Shown in pieces: positions 1 to 9,097 of a stretch of DNA of 42,274 nucleotides. Each line of letters begins with the position of its first letter. The first letter of the stretch is position 1. The stretch lies in the NCBI GenBank assembly GCA_947090545.1, contig CAMUPC010000007.1, positions 1 to 42,274 on the forward strand. Direction: 5' to 3'. Origin of the DNA: an uncultured Eubacterium sp. GTDB taxonomy: Bacteria > Bacillota > Clostridia > Lachnospirales > Lachnospiraceae. Position numbers and translations under genes: made by a program. The notes below the pieces were generated by a model. It saw nothing but the letters and a program-made list of their open reading frames with translations. It ran no database searches and was not told the DNA's origin.

Positions 1-70
1 TGCTTAGGGCTCCTTACATTCTGGAATCGGAACAGGAAGCCAGCCCCGCTCCCCTATCTGCGGCGTCCCC
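1..70. repeat. Right arm of a long palindromic repeat (copy A, truncated by the window start)
   Basis: This stretch matches, as reverse complement, the left arm of copy D at 42115-42182 and resembles the outer arms of copy B (5556-5785). The shared parts are the GGGCTCCTTACAT stem segment and the GC-rich outer arm. Only the right half is inside the window; the apex and left half lie upstream. From about 70 to 170 there is only C-rich sequence with no gene I can support. Confidence 0.75.
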
Positions 71-180
71 CCTTCCCACACCACCCCAAACACTACAATC
101 CCCCAACTTCTCGAACATCTCCCCCCCATATAACAACCATACACCCCAAAACGATTTTACACATTCTATTTTGAAACTGC

Positions 181-208
181 TTGCGAATTATAAATTATGT
201 GGTATGAT
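181..208 (+). promoter_or_regulatory. Candidate sigma-A promoter of the ABC exporter gene
   Basis: TTGCGA at 181-186 and TATGAT at 203-208 are separated by 16 bases. They lie about 45 bases upstream of the exporter start, in an otherwise empty leader. The -35 match is moderate. Confidence 0.45.
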
Positions 209-251
209 ACTAAGGAATTGAAACAAAAAACAAGAAAGGAGATTTTACATA

Positions 252-2006
252 ATGACCCAAAATTCTACAGCAGCTTCCAAAACAAGCGTCCTTCGCAGGC
301 TTGCCTCATACTACAAGCCATACCGCCGGGTATTTTGGACCGACATGTTTTTTGCATTTGTCTCCGCAGCAGTAGCACTCGTCATCCCTCTAGTCGTGCG
401 GTATGTAACATCTGCGGTCAGCACAATGCCGATGCAGGAAGCACAAGGGATGCTGCTAAAGCTCGGCGTGATGCTTGCAGCGCTTGTGTTTGTGCAGTGG
501 TTCAGCAATTATTATATAACAACGTATGGGCATGTGATGGGCGCAAAGATCGAGTATGATATGCGTGCTGAGATCTTTGACCATTATCAGAGGATGTCTT
601 TTTCTTTTTATGATGAGCAAAAGGTTGGACAGCTTATGTCCCGGGTGACGAACGACCTGTTTGATATTACGGAGCTTCTGCACCATGGGCCGGAAAATAT
701 CGCAATATCGCTGATTAAGATTGTCGGCGCGTTTGTGATTTTGCTGTCGATCAATCCTTATCTTGTACTTGCCGCGTTTGCGCTCGTGCCTGTAATGCTG
801 GTATTTGCGTACGTTTGCAGCAGGCGGATGAAGCGTGCCTATCGCAAAAACCGGGAGAAGATCGCGGAGATCAACAGCCGGATCGAGGATAACCTCTCTG
901 GCATCCGTGTCGTAAAATCGTTTGCAAACGAGGATATGGAAAATCAAAAGTTTAAAACGGGAAACGACGGGTTTCTTGCCGCGAAGAAAAACAGTTATTT
1001 TTATATGGGGCAGTATCATTCTGGGCTGACTGCGTTTACGACGATGATTCAGGTGCTGGTCATTATTTTTGGCGGGCTGCTGGTTTCAAGAGGTGTGGTC
1101 AGCGTGGCGGACCTGGTGACGTTTTTGCTCTATATTAATGTATTTACAGATCCGGTCAGGACGTTAATTGACTTTACCGAGCAGTTTCAAAATGGGTACT
1201 CCGGGTATGAGCGGTTTATCCAGATGCTGGATGTCCTGCCGGAGATCGAGGATGCGCCGGATGCGGTAAAGCTGGAGCATGTGCGCGGGGATATCAGCTT
1301 TGAGGATGTGTCGTTTTGCTATTCTGGGGAGAACGACGCGGTGCTGAAAAATATTAACTTAACGGTGCCCGCCGGAGAGTATGTGGCGCTGGTAGGGCCC
1401 TCTGGCATTGGAAAAAGTACGCTGTGCAGCCTGATTCCCAGGTTTTATGAAGCAACCGCAGGGCGGATTACGGTAGACGGGAAGGATATCAGGAGCTTGC
1501 AGATCAAAAGCCTGCGTGACAACATCGGCATGGTGCAGCAGGATGTATATTTGTTTGCCGGGACTGTCTATGACAATATTGTATACGGCAAGCCGGGTGC
1601 CGGCATGGAGGAAGTGATAGAAGCTGCCAAAAACGCGAATGCGCATGATTTTATTATGGAGCTGCCAAAAGGGTACGAGACAGATATCGGGCAAAGAGGC
1701 GTCAAGCTGTCCGGCGGGCAGAAGCAGAGGCTGTCGATAGCGAGAGTGTTTTTGAAAAATCCGCCGATTCTGATTTTTGACGAGGCGACCTCGGCGTTGG
1801 ATAACGAGAGTGAAAAGGTCGTGCAGGAATCTTTGGAAAAACTGGCGGCGAACCGCACGACGTTTGTGATCGCGCACAGGATGACGACGATACGCAATGC
1901 AAAGCAGATCCTGGTGCTGACCGAACAGGGAATTGAGGAACAGGGGACGCACGAAGAGCTGATGGAGCAAAACGGAATCTATGCAGGGCTGTATCAGATG
2001 AGGTAA
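252..2006 (+). CDS. ABC exporter, fused membrane and ATPase domains (MsbA/LmrA type half-transporter)
   Basis: A 584-aa half-transporter that should dimerise in the cytoplasmic membrane and export a lipophilic compound, drug or peptide; the substrate cannot be read from sequence. The N-terminal 330 residues carry about six membrane segments (type 1 exporter fold). The ATPase domain follows, with Walker A GPSGIGKST near residue 382, signature LSGGQKQR near 486, Walker B ILIFDEATSALD near 506 and the switch histidine in IAHR near 541. The start is supported by AAAGGAG ten bases upstream. A response regulator follows 59 bases downstream and may be cotranscribed. An overlapping plus-strand frame at 197-559 is a shadow. 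Family assignment is secure; specificity is not. Confidence 0.93.
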   Translation: MTQNSTAASKTSVLRRLASYYKPYRRVFWTDMFFAFVSAAVALVIPLVVRYVTSAVSTMPMQEAQGMLLKLGVMLAALVFVQWFSNYYITTYGHVMGAKIEYDMRAEIFDHYQRMSFSFYDEQKVGQLMSRVTNDLFDITELLHHGPENIAISLIKIVGAFVILLSINPYLVLAAFALVPVMLVFAYVCSRRMKRAYRKNREKIAEINSRIEDNLSGIRVVKSFANEDMENQKFKTGNDGFLAAKKNSYFYMGQYHSGLTAFTTMIQVLVIIFGGLLVSRGVVSVADLVTFLLYINVFTDPVRTLIDFTEQFQNGYSGYERFIQMLDVLPEIEDAPDAVKLEHVRGDISFEDVSFCYSGENDAVLKNINLTVPAGEYVALVGPSGIGKSTLCSLIPRFYEATAGRITVDGKDIRSLQIKSLRDNIGMVQQDVYLFAGTVYDNIVYGKPGAGMEEVIEAAKNANAHDFIMELPKGYETDIGQRGVKLSGGQKQRLSIARVFLKNPPILIFDEATSALDNESEKVVQESLEKLAANRTTFVIAHRMTTIRNAKQILVLTEQGIEEQGTHEELMEQNGIYAGLYQMR

Positions 2007-2065
2007 ACGGGATCGATACGAAATCAGAGCATTCGGGGACGCACTGCAAGGAGGAGAGGGCGGAT

Positions 2066-2767
2066 ATGGGAAAAATAGGCATTCTGGAAGATGAGGACAG
2101 CGTGAACAGAGGGATTTCTTTTTCTCTGGAGAAGGCAGGGCATCAGGTCTGCTCGTGCAGGACGCTGGAAGAAGCGCGCAGGCGGATACTTCTGTTTGAA
2201 CCGGATTTTATGATCTGCGATATTCGACTGCCCGACGGCAGCGGGCTGGATTTTATCAGGTGGCTGAAAGGGCACGGGGATATCTATACGGTCTGTCTGA
2301 CCGCGTTTGATCAGGAGATGGACCAGGTACTGGGATATGAGGCTGGTGCGGATGATTATATTACAAAGCCGTTCAGCCTGTCTGTGCTGCTTTTGAAAAT
2401 CGAAGCGTATTTTAAGCGGAGTACTAGGGATGCGCAGTCAGATACGGCAATTTCCGGCAGCCTTTGTGTCAATCGCAAAGAGATGAAGCTGCAAGTCAAC
2501 GGTAAGGACGTGTCGCTTTCCAAAAATGAATGGAAGCTGCTGGGGCTGTTTTTGGAGCATCCAAAGCAGATCCTGTCCAAACGGCAGATCCTGGAACGCG
2601 TATTTGATACAGAAGGAGAGTTTGTGGATGAGAATACGCTTGCGGTAAATATCCGCAGGCTGCGGGAAAAGATTGAAGCGCAGCCTGCGAAGCCTGTATA
2701 TATTAAAAATATACGCGGGCTTGGCTATGTATGGGACGCTAAGGTCAGCACGGGCTTTCGACCCTGA
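2066..2767 (+). CDS. OmpR/PhoB-type response regulator without an adjacent kinase
   Basis: A 233-aa regulator with an N-terminal receiver domain: acidic pair EDED near residues 7-10, phosphoacceptor Asp in CDIRLPDG, and Lys in TKPF. A C-terminal winged helix ([11 protein letters not shown] ... NIRRLREKI ... IRGLGYVW) should bind DNA. It follows the ABC exporter by 59 bases with an AGGAGGAG ribosome site. In this family a histidine kinase gene usually follows directly. Here the next gene is a chemotaxis receptor on the other strand, and the two 3' ends overlap by 23 bases. The last residues after GYVWDAKV are therefore encoded in the overlap and may have been acquired when the downstream kinase was lost. 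The partner kinase is unknown. Confidence 0.92.
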   Translation: MGKIGILEDEDSVNRGISFSLEKAGHQVCSCRTLEEARRRILLFEPDFMICDIRLPDGSGLDFIRWLKGHGDIYTVCLTAFDQEMDQVLGYEAGADDYITKPFSLSVLLLKIEAYFKRSTRDAQSDTAISGSLCVNRKEMKLQVNGKDVSLSKNEWKLLGLFLEHPKQILSKRQILERVFDTEGEFVDENTLAVNIRRLREKIEAQPAKPVYIKNIRGLGYVWDAKVSTGFRP

Positions 2768-4460
2768 AAAGCCCGATGCTGCGTTTCATCTCGGAGGACA
2801 GCCCGCCCAGCTCCTTGGTCTTTTCTGTAATCAGCGAAAGCTCTTCGTATACGCTTGCAACGGAAGCCATCATTTCCTGAATGCTGGCTGCGTTTTCCTG
2901 TGCGGCAGCCGCGGAGTTTTGCACCGAAGCAGCCATATTGGTACGAACGGCGTCCAACTCATCCGAATGATCGATAATGACATGAATATGGTTTGTAGAC
3001 TGGCGGATATTGTCTTTGACGGTTTCAAACACTTCTCCGGTTTTCTGAATATTTTCTTCCTGGCTGGCGATGACTGTGCGCACCTCTGTCATACGCTGCA
3101 TTGCTTTTGTGGAGTTTTCAGTCAGGCTGTCTACCATAACGCGGATATCGTCTACCGCTTTGTTTGCCTGGATCGATAATTTTTGTATTTCAGAGGCTAC
3201 GACGCTAAAGCCTTTTCCCAATTCCCCGGCTCTTGCCGACTCAATCGAAGCATTCAGCGAAAGCAGGCTGGTCTGGGAAGCGATCGCAGCGATTAAGTCG
3301 GTAGCGCTGCTGATCTGGTCTACAGACTCTTTGGTCAGGTTTGTCTGCTGTTCCAGGTAATGGATCGAGCTGCGTACATTGTGCATTTTTTGTGTCAGGT
3401 CATCTAGCTCATCGGCAGTCTGGTTCGATACATGACGGATCGTATGCGAAATCTGCTGCATCTGCTGTACTTGCAGATTGTTGCTGTCAATCATTTCGCC
3501 CATTGTGGAAACGTCGCTGTTGGCAGTGTTGGCATTTTCCGCCTGCGAATTGCAGCTTGCGGACATATCCTGCGCAGCGTGCTCTAAGTCATGCATCGCA
3601 AGCAGGATTGCTTCGGAGCGCTGGTTTAATGCTTCGGATTCCTGGTCGATCAGCAGGCTTTTCTGGCGGAGCATATCGACAATGGCAAACAGGCGGTCGC
3701 GCATCAGGAGGATTTCCTTTCCAAGCAGCCCGATCTCGTCTTTGCGGTTTAACAGCGCGGCATCCGCCTGGGCGGTCAGGTCGCCTTCAGCAATTTTCTG
3801 CAAAAGCCCCATGCCCGCATTCAGCGCGTTCACAATCCGCTTGACCAGCCCGGTAATCAGGATGACGGTCAGAATAAGTACGACAACAATAACGATCATC
3901 ATTTGCAGGCGGATCTCATTGATAATCGCGGACACGTTTTTACGCGGGAGCCCTAAAAAAACCATCCCTACCGGATCGGTCGTATTTTCCTGATAAAAGG
4001 GCGCGTAACATGCGACATAGGTTGTCCCTAAGATCTCGATGTCCCTGGCAAAATAAAATTCCCCCTGTTTTAGCACCTTTTGGGTCACGTCATCGGTTGC
4101 ATGAGACTGAACCTGGCGTTCTCCCTGCGGGTTCTGAATCGAGGTCAGGATACGGGTATCGCCCCAGAAAATCGACACATCCATGCCGGTATTTTCCTTG
4201 ATGTGGTCGACAATACCAGTAGACTGCGAGATATTCAGGCTGCCGCCCTTCCACAGCTCCCCGTTTTCATCAATATGGTATGCACCCTCATTGCCGATCT
4301 CAAAAATATCCCTGACGGCAAGCGACGCCGCCTGCATTCCCGCGTAAGCCTGGTCATAAATACCGTTGGCTGTACGGTCCGCTGCTAAGATAAAGATACC
4401 AATGCCAAGCGCAATCACAGGCAAAAGAGCGATCAGCAGGATTTTTGTACGTAATTTCAT
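2745..4460 (-). CDS. Methyl-accepting chemotaxis protein (Cache-type sensor, HAMP, signalling domain)
   Basis: A 571-aa membrane receptor that would control CheA, and so flagellar rotation or another output. A membrane segment at about residues 6-28 is followed by a roughly 150-residue extracytoplasmic region resembling a single Cache domain, a second membrane segment near 185-210, a HAMP-like linker ([19 protein letters not shown]) and a long coiled-coil signalling domain. The hairpin motif reads [19 protein letters not shown], a variant of the usual E-x-G-x-GFAVVA core. The start MKLRTKILL is chosen because GGGGAAG lies just upstream; the frame is open further but lacks a ribosome site. No other chemotaxis gene lies in the window. 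Its 3' end overlaps the convergent response regulator. Confidence 0.92.
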   Translation of the reverse strand: MKLRTKILLIALLPVIALGIGIFILAADRTANGIYDQAYAGMQAASLAVRDIFEIGNEGAYHIDENGELWKGGSLNISQSTGIVDHIKENTGMDVSIFWGDTRILTSIQNPQGERQVQSHATDDVTQKVLKQGEFYFARDIEILGTTYVACYAPFYQENTTDPVGMVFLGLPRKNVSAIINEIRLQMMIVIVVVLILTVILITGLVKRIVNALNAGMGLLQKIAEGDLTAQADAALLNRKDEIGLLGKEILLMRDRLFAIVDMLRQKSLLIDQESEALNQRSEAILLAMHDLEHAAQDMSASCNSQAENANTANSDVSTMGEMIDSNNLQVQQMQQISHTIRHVSNQTADELDDLTQKMHNVRSSIHYLEQQTNLTKESVDQISSATDLIAAIASQTSLLSLNASIESARAGELGKGFSVVASEIQKLSIQANKAVDDIRVMVDSLTENSTKAMQRMTEVRTVIASQEENIQKTGEVFETVKDNIRQSTNHIHVIIDHSDELDAVRTNMAASVQNSAAAAQENAASIQEMMASVASVYEELSLITEKTKELGGLSSEMKRSIGLFRVESPC

Positions 4461-4607
4461 GATTTCTTCCCCCATCATTATATAGTCTGTACGATAAAAA
4501 ATGCAGTTTTTATTATAGCAGATTCGATATGGCAGGGTTTTCCTGTTTTTCGCGTAACATGCCCGTTTTTTCACATTTGCCCAAGTCAATCAATCGCTCA
4601 GCATAGT

Positions 4608-5459
4608 TCAACTCTCAGTTTGCAGCAACGCCCTTAACGTGGCATAATCTTGCCCAGGATGTTTCTTTTCCGCAATCTGGATCAGCCTGCTGCCAAGCAC
4701 CTGGTACATACGCCGTGTCTCCGCATCCAGACAGTCCAGATGCTTTTTCACAGTCGCACCGTCTCCGCGCTCAACCGGCCCAGTCAGAGCCTGAATACAG
4801 TCATGCGCCAGTACATTTTCTATATTTTGCCGCACCAGCTCCCTGGTAGCATCTATCGCAGCTTCCCTGGAAAAACCGCATTCCTCCAGCAGCCGGTATC
4901 CCGTATCCAGTACGGCGATCACCTGGTTGCTTAAGATGCTTGCAGCCGCATGGTATTTTGGCTTGCACGCACCCTGAATACGGCAGACCGTATTGCCCAG
5001 CCCGGCAAACATATCCGTCAGCCTCTGGACAGCCTCATCATCCCCTTCGATCGTAAAGAAGGCATGATGCAACTGCTGATAAGAAGAAAAGCGGTCGTGA
5101 AACGGCAGCATCGGGTGAAGCGAGCAGCAGCAAGCCCCCGTATCCCCGATACCCTCAAAAACATCTGAAGGCATAGCCCCGCTGCAATGGCAGACCAGCT
5201 TGCCGCTGATTGGAAGCAGTCGCACCTCTTCCCAGGTACGCTCAATGATACCATCCGGCGTTGTGAGGAATAAAATATCACTCGCCGCAGTAAGCTCTTT
5301 GATGTCTGCAAAGCAGTTGGAAGCGGTAAATGCCGCTGCGTCATGGGAAGCCTTTTGTGTGCTGTCATAATATCCGGCAAGTGGGATGCCTGATTCCGAT
5401 AAATATTTTCCGATGGAACATCCGACACGGCCGGCGCCGATAAATCCTGTACGATTCAT
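4608..5459 (-). CDS. Rossmann-fold NAD(P)-binding protein with DUF2520 domain
   Basis: A 283-aa cytoplasmic protein. The N-terminus FIGAGRVGCSIGKYL is a GxGxxG-type dinucleotide-binding turn. The C-terminal half (KPKYHAAASILSNQ through LTGPVERGD) matches the DUF2520 helical domain typical of this family, which is related to ketopantoate reductase and pyrroline-5-carboxylate reductase folds. The reaction is not established for the family. The start is chosen at MNRTGF, preceded by AAAGGA; the upstream extension has no ribosome site. It sits alone upstream of the chemotaxis receptor on the same strand and is divergent from the palindromic repeat cluster. Confidence 0.88.
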   Translation of the reverse strand: MNRTGFIGAGRVGCSIGKYLSESGIPLAGYYDSTQKASHDAAAFTASNCFADIKELTAASDILFLTTPDGIIERTWEEVRLLPISGKLVCHCSGAMPSDVFEGIGDTGACCCSLHPMLPFHDRFSSYQQLHHAFFTIEGDDEAVQRLTDMFAGLGNTVCRIQGACKPKYHAAASILSNQVIAVLDTGYRLLEECGFSREAAIDATRELVRQNIENVLAHDCIQALTGPVERGDGATVKKHLDCLDAETRRMYQVLGSRLIQIAEKKHPGQDYATLRALLQTES

Positions 5460-5555
5460 AGTGTTATCCTTTCTTTTTGTGCCTATTATAACGGGATTTG
5501 TGCGAAATAGCAATGTTAAGGGGGCAATTTGTTTGGTTTTGCGTATGGGGACGCT

Positions 5556-5785
5556 GGCGGAAGGAGAGCGGGGCTTCCTTCCTGTTCCGATTCCAAAATG
5601 TAAGGAGCCCTAGGCATCCTGCGGGGCGCTGTGGCACCGTCCGGGCGCGGCACCTAGTTCGCCCTGGCGTTCCGCCAGCAGCTAAAGGTGCCGCTTGGCT
5701 TCGCCCCTGCGTTATCGAGCAGGATGCCAAGGGCTCCTAACATTTTTCCATAGTCACAGGAAGAAAGCCCCGCTCTCCTTCCGCC
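5556..5785. repeat. 230-bp near-perfect palindromic element, copy B
   Basis: Concentric inverted repeats share one centre near 5670. The outer arms 5556-5585 and 5756-5785 pair at 29 of 30 positions. The middle arms 5598-5622 and 5719-5743 pair at 23 of 25. The inner arms GCGGCACCT (5647-5655) and AGGTGCCGC (5686-5694) are perfect, and the apex is CTGGCG/CGCCAG (5664-5669, 5673-5678). A single strand could fold into one long hairpin with a few bulges. Open frames crossing it are by-products of the GC-rich arms, not genes. It lies between a DUF2520 gene and a hybrid kinase gene. Confidence 0.9.
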
Positions 5786-5922
5786 ACCTGGTTTTCGCAG
5801 GCTCTAAATAAATTACGGTATACAGACGCAGGTGTGCCGCCATCAAGCCAGCGATGAACGCCCTTTACAGCATGAGCTGCACAGCAAGGAAGCAAGAGGC
5901 TGTCATAAAATGCCGTATCTAC

Positions 5923-6020
5923 GATGCACTTATGCTGTGCGATGCACTTATGCTGCTTGATGTGCTTATACTGTACGATGTACTTATGCTGTATGATGCA
6001 CTTATACTGTACGATGCACC
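5923..6020. repeat. 18-bp tandem repeat between the two palindromes
   Basis: Five full units and one partial unit, each beginning GATG and close to GATGCACTTATACTGTAC, start at 5923, 5941, 5959, 5977, 5995 and 6013. Units differ at one to four positions. Because 18 is a multiple of three, all frames stay open, which explains the overlapping frames here. I see no ribosome site or conserved protein. The rest of 5786-6052 holds nothing I can identify. Confidence 0.85.
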
Positions 6021-6052
6021 GCATTTTTTCGTAAAACCATGGAAAACCAGCC

Positions 6053-6283
6053 GGGAGAGGGGAGTGGCACGCCCTGGCTGCGCCTTTGGAAGAAGGTTTA
6101 GAAGCTCTTAGCATCCTGCTGAACCAAAGCAGGGGCGAAGCCAAGCGGCACCTTTAGCTGCTGGCGGAACGCCAGGGCGAACTAGGTGCCGCGCCCGGAC
6201 GGTGCCACAGCGCTCCGCAGGATGCTTAGAGCTTCTTAACCTTCTGGAACGGACGCAGCCAGGGCGTGCCACTCCCCTCTCCC
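6053..6283. repeat. 231-bp near-perfect palindromic element, copy C (core inverted relative to copy B)
   Basis: The outer arms 6053-6082 and 6254-6283 are perfectly complementary over 30 bases. The middle arms 6093-6119 and 6217-6243 pair at 25 of 27, and the apex is CTGGCG/CGCCAG around 6168. The central roughly 80 bases are the reverse complement of the core of copy B. The outer arms differ in sequence from those of copy B yet still pair with each other. Downstream, 6284-6516 is an empty leader for the hybrid kinase gene. Confidence 0.9.
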
Positions 6284-6516
6284 AGCGTCCTTCCATGACC
6301 CCCCCCCACACACAAAAAAAACCGTGAAAAAAACACACAAAAATGCGAAAAAATAAGACTTGCATTTTCAAATATCTTCAGTTAAAGTACGCAAGGAAAT
6401 TATCCTTCTCTTTTTTCATTTTCATATTGTCACAACACCACGAAAAGGATAAAATAGAATGGGATTGCTCAATTTTGGCGTAGAATGCGGTTTTAAGAAG
6501 AAACAGGGGGATTAGT

Positions 6517-9069
6517 ATGAGGCGCAAAACAACACACTTTTTAGCGGCTGGCCTTATCCTGGCATCCATTTTCTGTATGATTGTATTTAATTGCCAGACA
6601 ATGTGGATGAATCGGATGGGCGCTGACGCCATTAAGGAAATCGGGGTTATTTATATGTCAGGTATGAGCAGGCAGATTGCCGCTCATTTTGGAACAGCGA
6701 TAGAGCTGCGTTTATCACAGGTAGGAGCACTTGTTGACGCGGTCTCTCCTGCGCGCAGCCAAAGAGACGTGTCAATGCGGGTGGAGCTGGCGCACTGCGC
6801 CCGTTCCAGGGGATTTGAATACCTGGCTTTTTATACAGAAAACGGAGAATTTCAGATGATCTATGGGCCAGACGTAGAAGTGGAGGTACCTAAGGCGCTG
6901 AATGAGTCGGTAATGGGCGGCAGAGACCATGTCAGCGCCGGGCGGGACAAACACGGCGAACGGGTGGTCTTGTTTGGGGTGCCGGCTGCCTATGAGATCG
7001 GGAGCGGCAAAAAGAGCGCGGCGCTTGTGGCAGGGCTTCCAGCCAGTTATCTGAACGATACGCTGTCTGTCGACATTGACAGCAATATGGTAGAGTTTTC
7101 GATTATCCGCAGGGACGGGACGTTTATTATGCAGAATGCGGATGTAGAAAGCGGCAATTATTTTGATAAAACGAACTGGGAAGAGCATTATATCAAGCAG
7201 ATCCGGGAATCTATGGAAAGCGGCAGGGATTATTCCGGTGAGATCGAAGCGGTCGGAAGGCGCTGGAACCTGTATGGTACGGCGTTGCCTGCGTCTGAAT
7301 GGTACCTGCTGCTGCATATGCCCTACAGTACGCTGAATCAGACGGTCGAGCAGCTGGCAGACAAATGGTCGTTTTGTTCGCTTGCAAGCTGTTCCCTGAT
7401 CCTTTGCGCGCTTCTGATGGTCTTTGCAGGGTATTACCGGCTGGTCAGGAGGCAGATGCGGGAGTTGAACAGGGCATACCAGTCCGCGGAGACGGAACGG
7501 CATACAGCGGAGCTTGCAAACAGGGCAAAAAGCGAGTTCCTGTCCAATATGAGCCATGATATCCGTACGCCGATGAACGGTATTATGGGGATGACGATGG
7601 TTGCGATGAACAGCCTGAATGATACGGTGCGGATTCGGACGTGCCTAAAGCGCATCAGCGTATCCAGCCGCCATCTGCTTGGGCTGATTAATGATATGCT
7701 GGATATGGCGAAGATGGAAGGCGGCAGCTTTACCCTGAATATGGAGCCGCTTTCGCTGCGCGAGGTCATGCAGAACATTATTACGGTAATTCAGCCGCAG
7801 ATCCAGGAAAAAGAGCAGAATTTTAATATTTATGTGAAGGACATCCAATATGAGAATGTATTTACAGACAGGGTGCGGTTAAGCCAGATTTTATTGAATA
7901 TTATCGGAAACTGTGTCAAATTTACGCCGAAACATGGCAGAATCCAGGCGTTCCTTTCAGAAAAGCCGTCGCCAAAGGGAAGCACCTATATCCGTTCCTG
8001 CCTGCATATCCGGGATAACGGGATTGGGATGACACAGGAATTTCAGGAGAAGATCTTCGACGCATTTGCAAGGGAGGACAATGCCCGTGTACAAAAGAGC
8101 GAGGGCGCCGGCATGGGCATGGCGATTACAAAATACATTGTGGATGCGATGGGCGGCAGCATTCACGTAGAAAGCGAGCCGGGCAGGGGCAGCGACTTTT
8201 ATATCGACCTTGATATGGAAATCATATTGCAGCAGGATCAGGAGCTGCATCTGCCGCAGCGGGACGTCCTGGTCATTGACGATGATGAGATATGCTGTGA
8301 AATGGCAAAAAGTACGCTGGAATCGATCGGCATGTGCGCAGAATATGCGATGGATCTGGAACAAGCCATCCAGCGGCTGGAACAATACCGCGGGGAAGGA
8401 AAAGACCCGATTGTGCTGCTTGACTGGGATATCCAGAATACGGACGGCATCCTTGCCGTACAAAAGCTGCGCAGCCAGTTTGGTGAGCGGATCACGCTGC
8501 TGATGCTTTCGGACGGGGAGTGGGATGAGCTGGAGGAACGTGCCGTACATGCCGGAGTAAACGGATTTGCGGCAAAACCGCTGTTTCGTTCTACGCTCTA
8601 TTACAGCCTGCGTCCGTTTATGGAAGAAAAACAGCAGGTATCAGAATCGGCAGAGGAGACAGAAGCGGGCGAAGTGGATCTTACCGGAAAACGGATCTTG
8701 TTTGCGGAGGACAATGAGCTGAACTGGGAGATCGGCGAGGCGATGCTTTCGGAGCTGGGCATGGAGCTGGATCATGCGGAAAACGGAAAAATCTGCCTGG
8801 AAAAATTTGAGCGCTCACAAATCGGGTGGTATGATTTGATCCTGATGGATCTTAGGATGCCGGTGATGACAGGGTATGAGGCGGCGTCGGCGATCCGCAG
8901 CCTGGCGAGGGACGATGCGGGGCGGATTCCGATTATCGCGGTCAGCGCGGATGCGTTTGAGGATGACGTGCAAAAATGCTATGACTGCGGAATGAATGCG
9001 CATACAGCAAAGCCTTATAATATCGTAGAGCTGATCGGGCTGATCAGCCAGCATCTGCAAAAAGCTTAA
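6517..9069 (+). CDS. Hybrid sensor histidine kinase with two receiver domains
   Basis: An 850-aa membrane kinase. A membrane segment at about residues 8-28 and another at about 285-307 flank a roughly 250-residue extracytoplasmic sensor region, probably of the Cache type. Then follow a dimerisation domain with phosphoacceptor His near 347 (NMSHDIRTPMNGI), a catalytic domain (NIIGNCVKF, DNGIGM, GAGMGMAI) and two receivers. The first receiver carries Asp near 636 in LLDWDIQ; the second has Asp near 778 in LILMDLRMP. No histidine phosphotransfer domain and no DNA-binding domain are present, so the signal must pass to another protein. A GGGGG stretch precedes the ATG. The solute-binding lipoprotein gene begins 28 bases after its stop, which suggests cotranscription and a shared signal. 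Confidence 0.93.
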   Translation: MRRKTTHFLAAGLILASIFCMIVFNCQTMWMNRMGADAIKEIGVIYMSGMSRQIAAHFGTAIELRLSQVGALVDAVSPARSQRDVSMRVELAHCARSRGFEYLAFYTENGEFQMIYGPDVEVEVPKALNESVMGGRDHVSAGRDKHGERVVLFGVPAAYEIGSGKKSAALVAGLPASYLNDTLSVDIDSNMVEFSIIRRDGTFIMQNADVESGNYFDKTNWEEHYIKQIRESMESGRDYSGEIEAVGRRWNLYGTALPASEWYLLLHMPYSTLNQTVEQLADKWSFCSLASCSLILCALLMVFAGYYRLVRRQMRELNRAYQSAETERHTAELANRAKSEFLSNMSHDIRTPMNGIMGMTMVAMNSLNDTVRIRTCLKRISVSSRHLLGLINDMLDMAKMEGGSFTLNMEPLSLREVMQNIITVIQPQIQEKEQNFNIYVKDIQYENVFTDRVRLSQILLNIIGNCVKFTPKHGRIQAFLSEKPSPKGSTYIRSCLHIRDNGIGMTQEFQEKIFDAFAREDNARVQKSEGAGMGMAITKYIVDAMGGSIHVESEPGRGSDFYIDLDMEIILQQDQELHLPQRDVLVIDDDEICCEMAKSTLESIGMCAEYAMDLEQAIQRLEQYRGEGKDPIVLLDWDIQNTDGILAVQKLRSQFGERITLLMLSDGEWDELEERAVHAGVNGFAAKPLFRSTLYYSLRPFMEEKQQVSESAEETEAGEVDLTGKRILFAEDNELNWEIGEAMLSELGMELDHAENGKICLEKFERSQIGWYDLILMDLRMPVMTGYEAASAIRSLARDDAGRIPIIAVSADAFEDDVQKCYDCGMNAHTAKPYNIVELIGLISQHLQKA

Positions 9070-9097
9070 AAAAGCAAATGGATAGGAGGTTTAGAGA

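Noticed and set aside
2673-3179. Plus-strand open frames opposite the chemotaxis receptor
   Set aside because: They are shadows of the strongly coding minus-strand gene and contain no recognisable domain.
5556-5785. Integron attC site, IS inverted repeats or rho-independent terminator
   Set aside because: The palindrome has concentric stems with a compact apex and no transposase or integrase gene between arms. It is far longer than a terminator and has no T tail.
5498-6371. Several open frames of 75-135 codons on both strands across the palindromes
   Set aside because: They arise because GC-rich inverted arms are open in several frames and the 18-bp repeat keeps frames open. The same peptide strings appear from both arms of one palindrome, there are no ribosome sites and no known domains.
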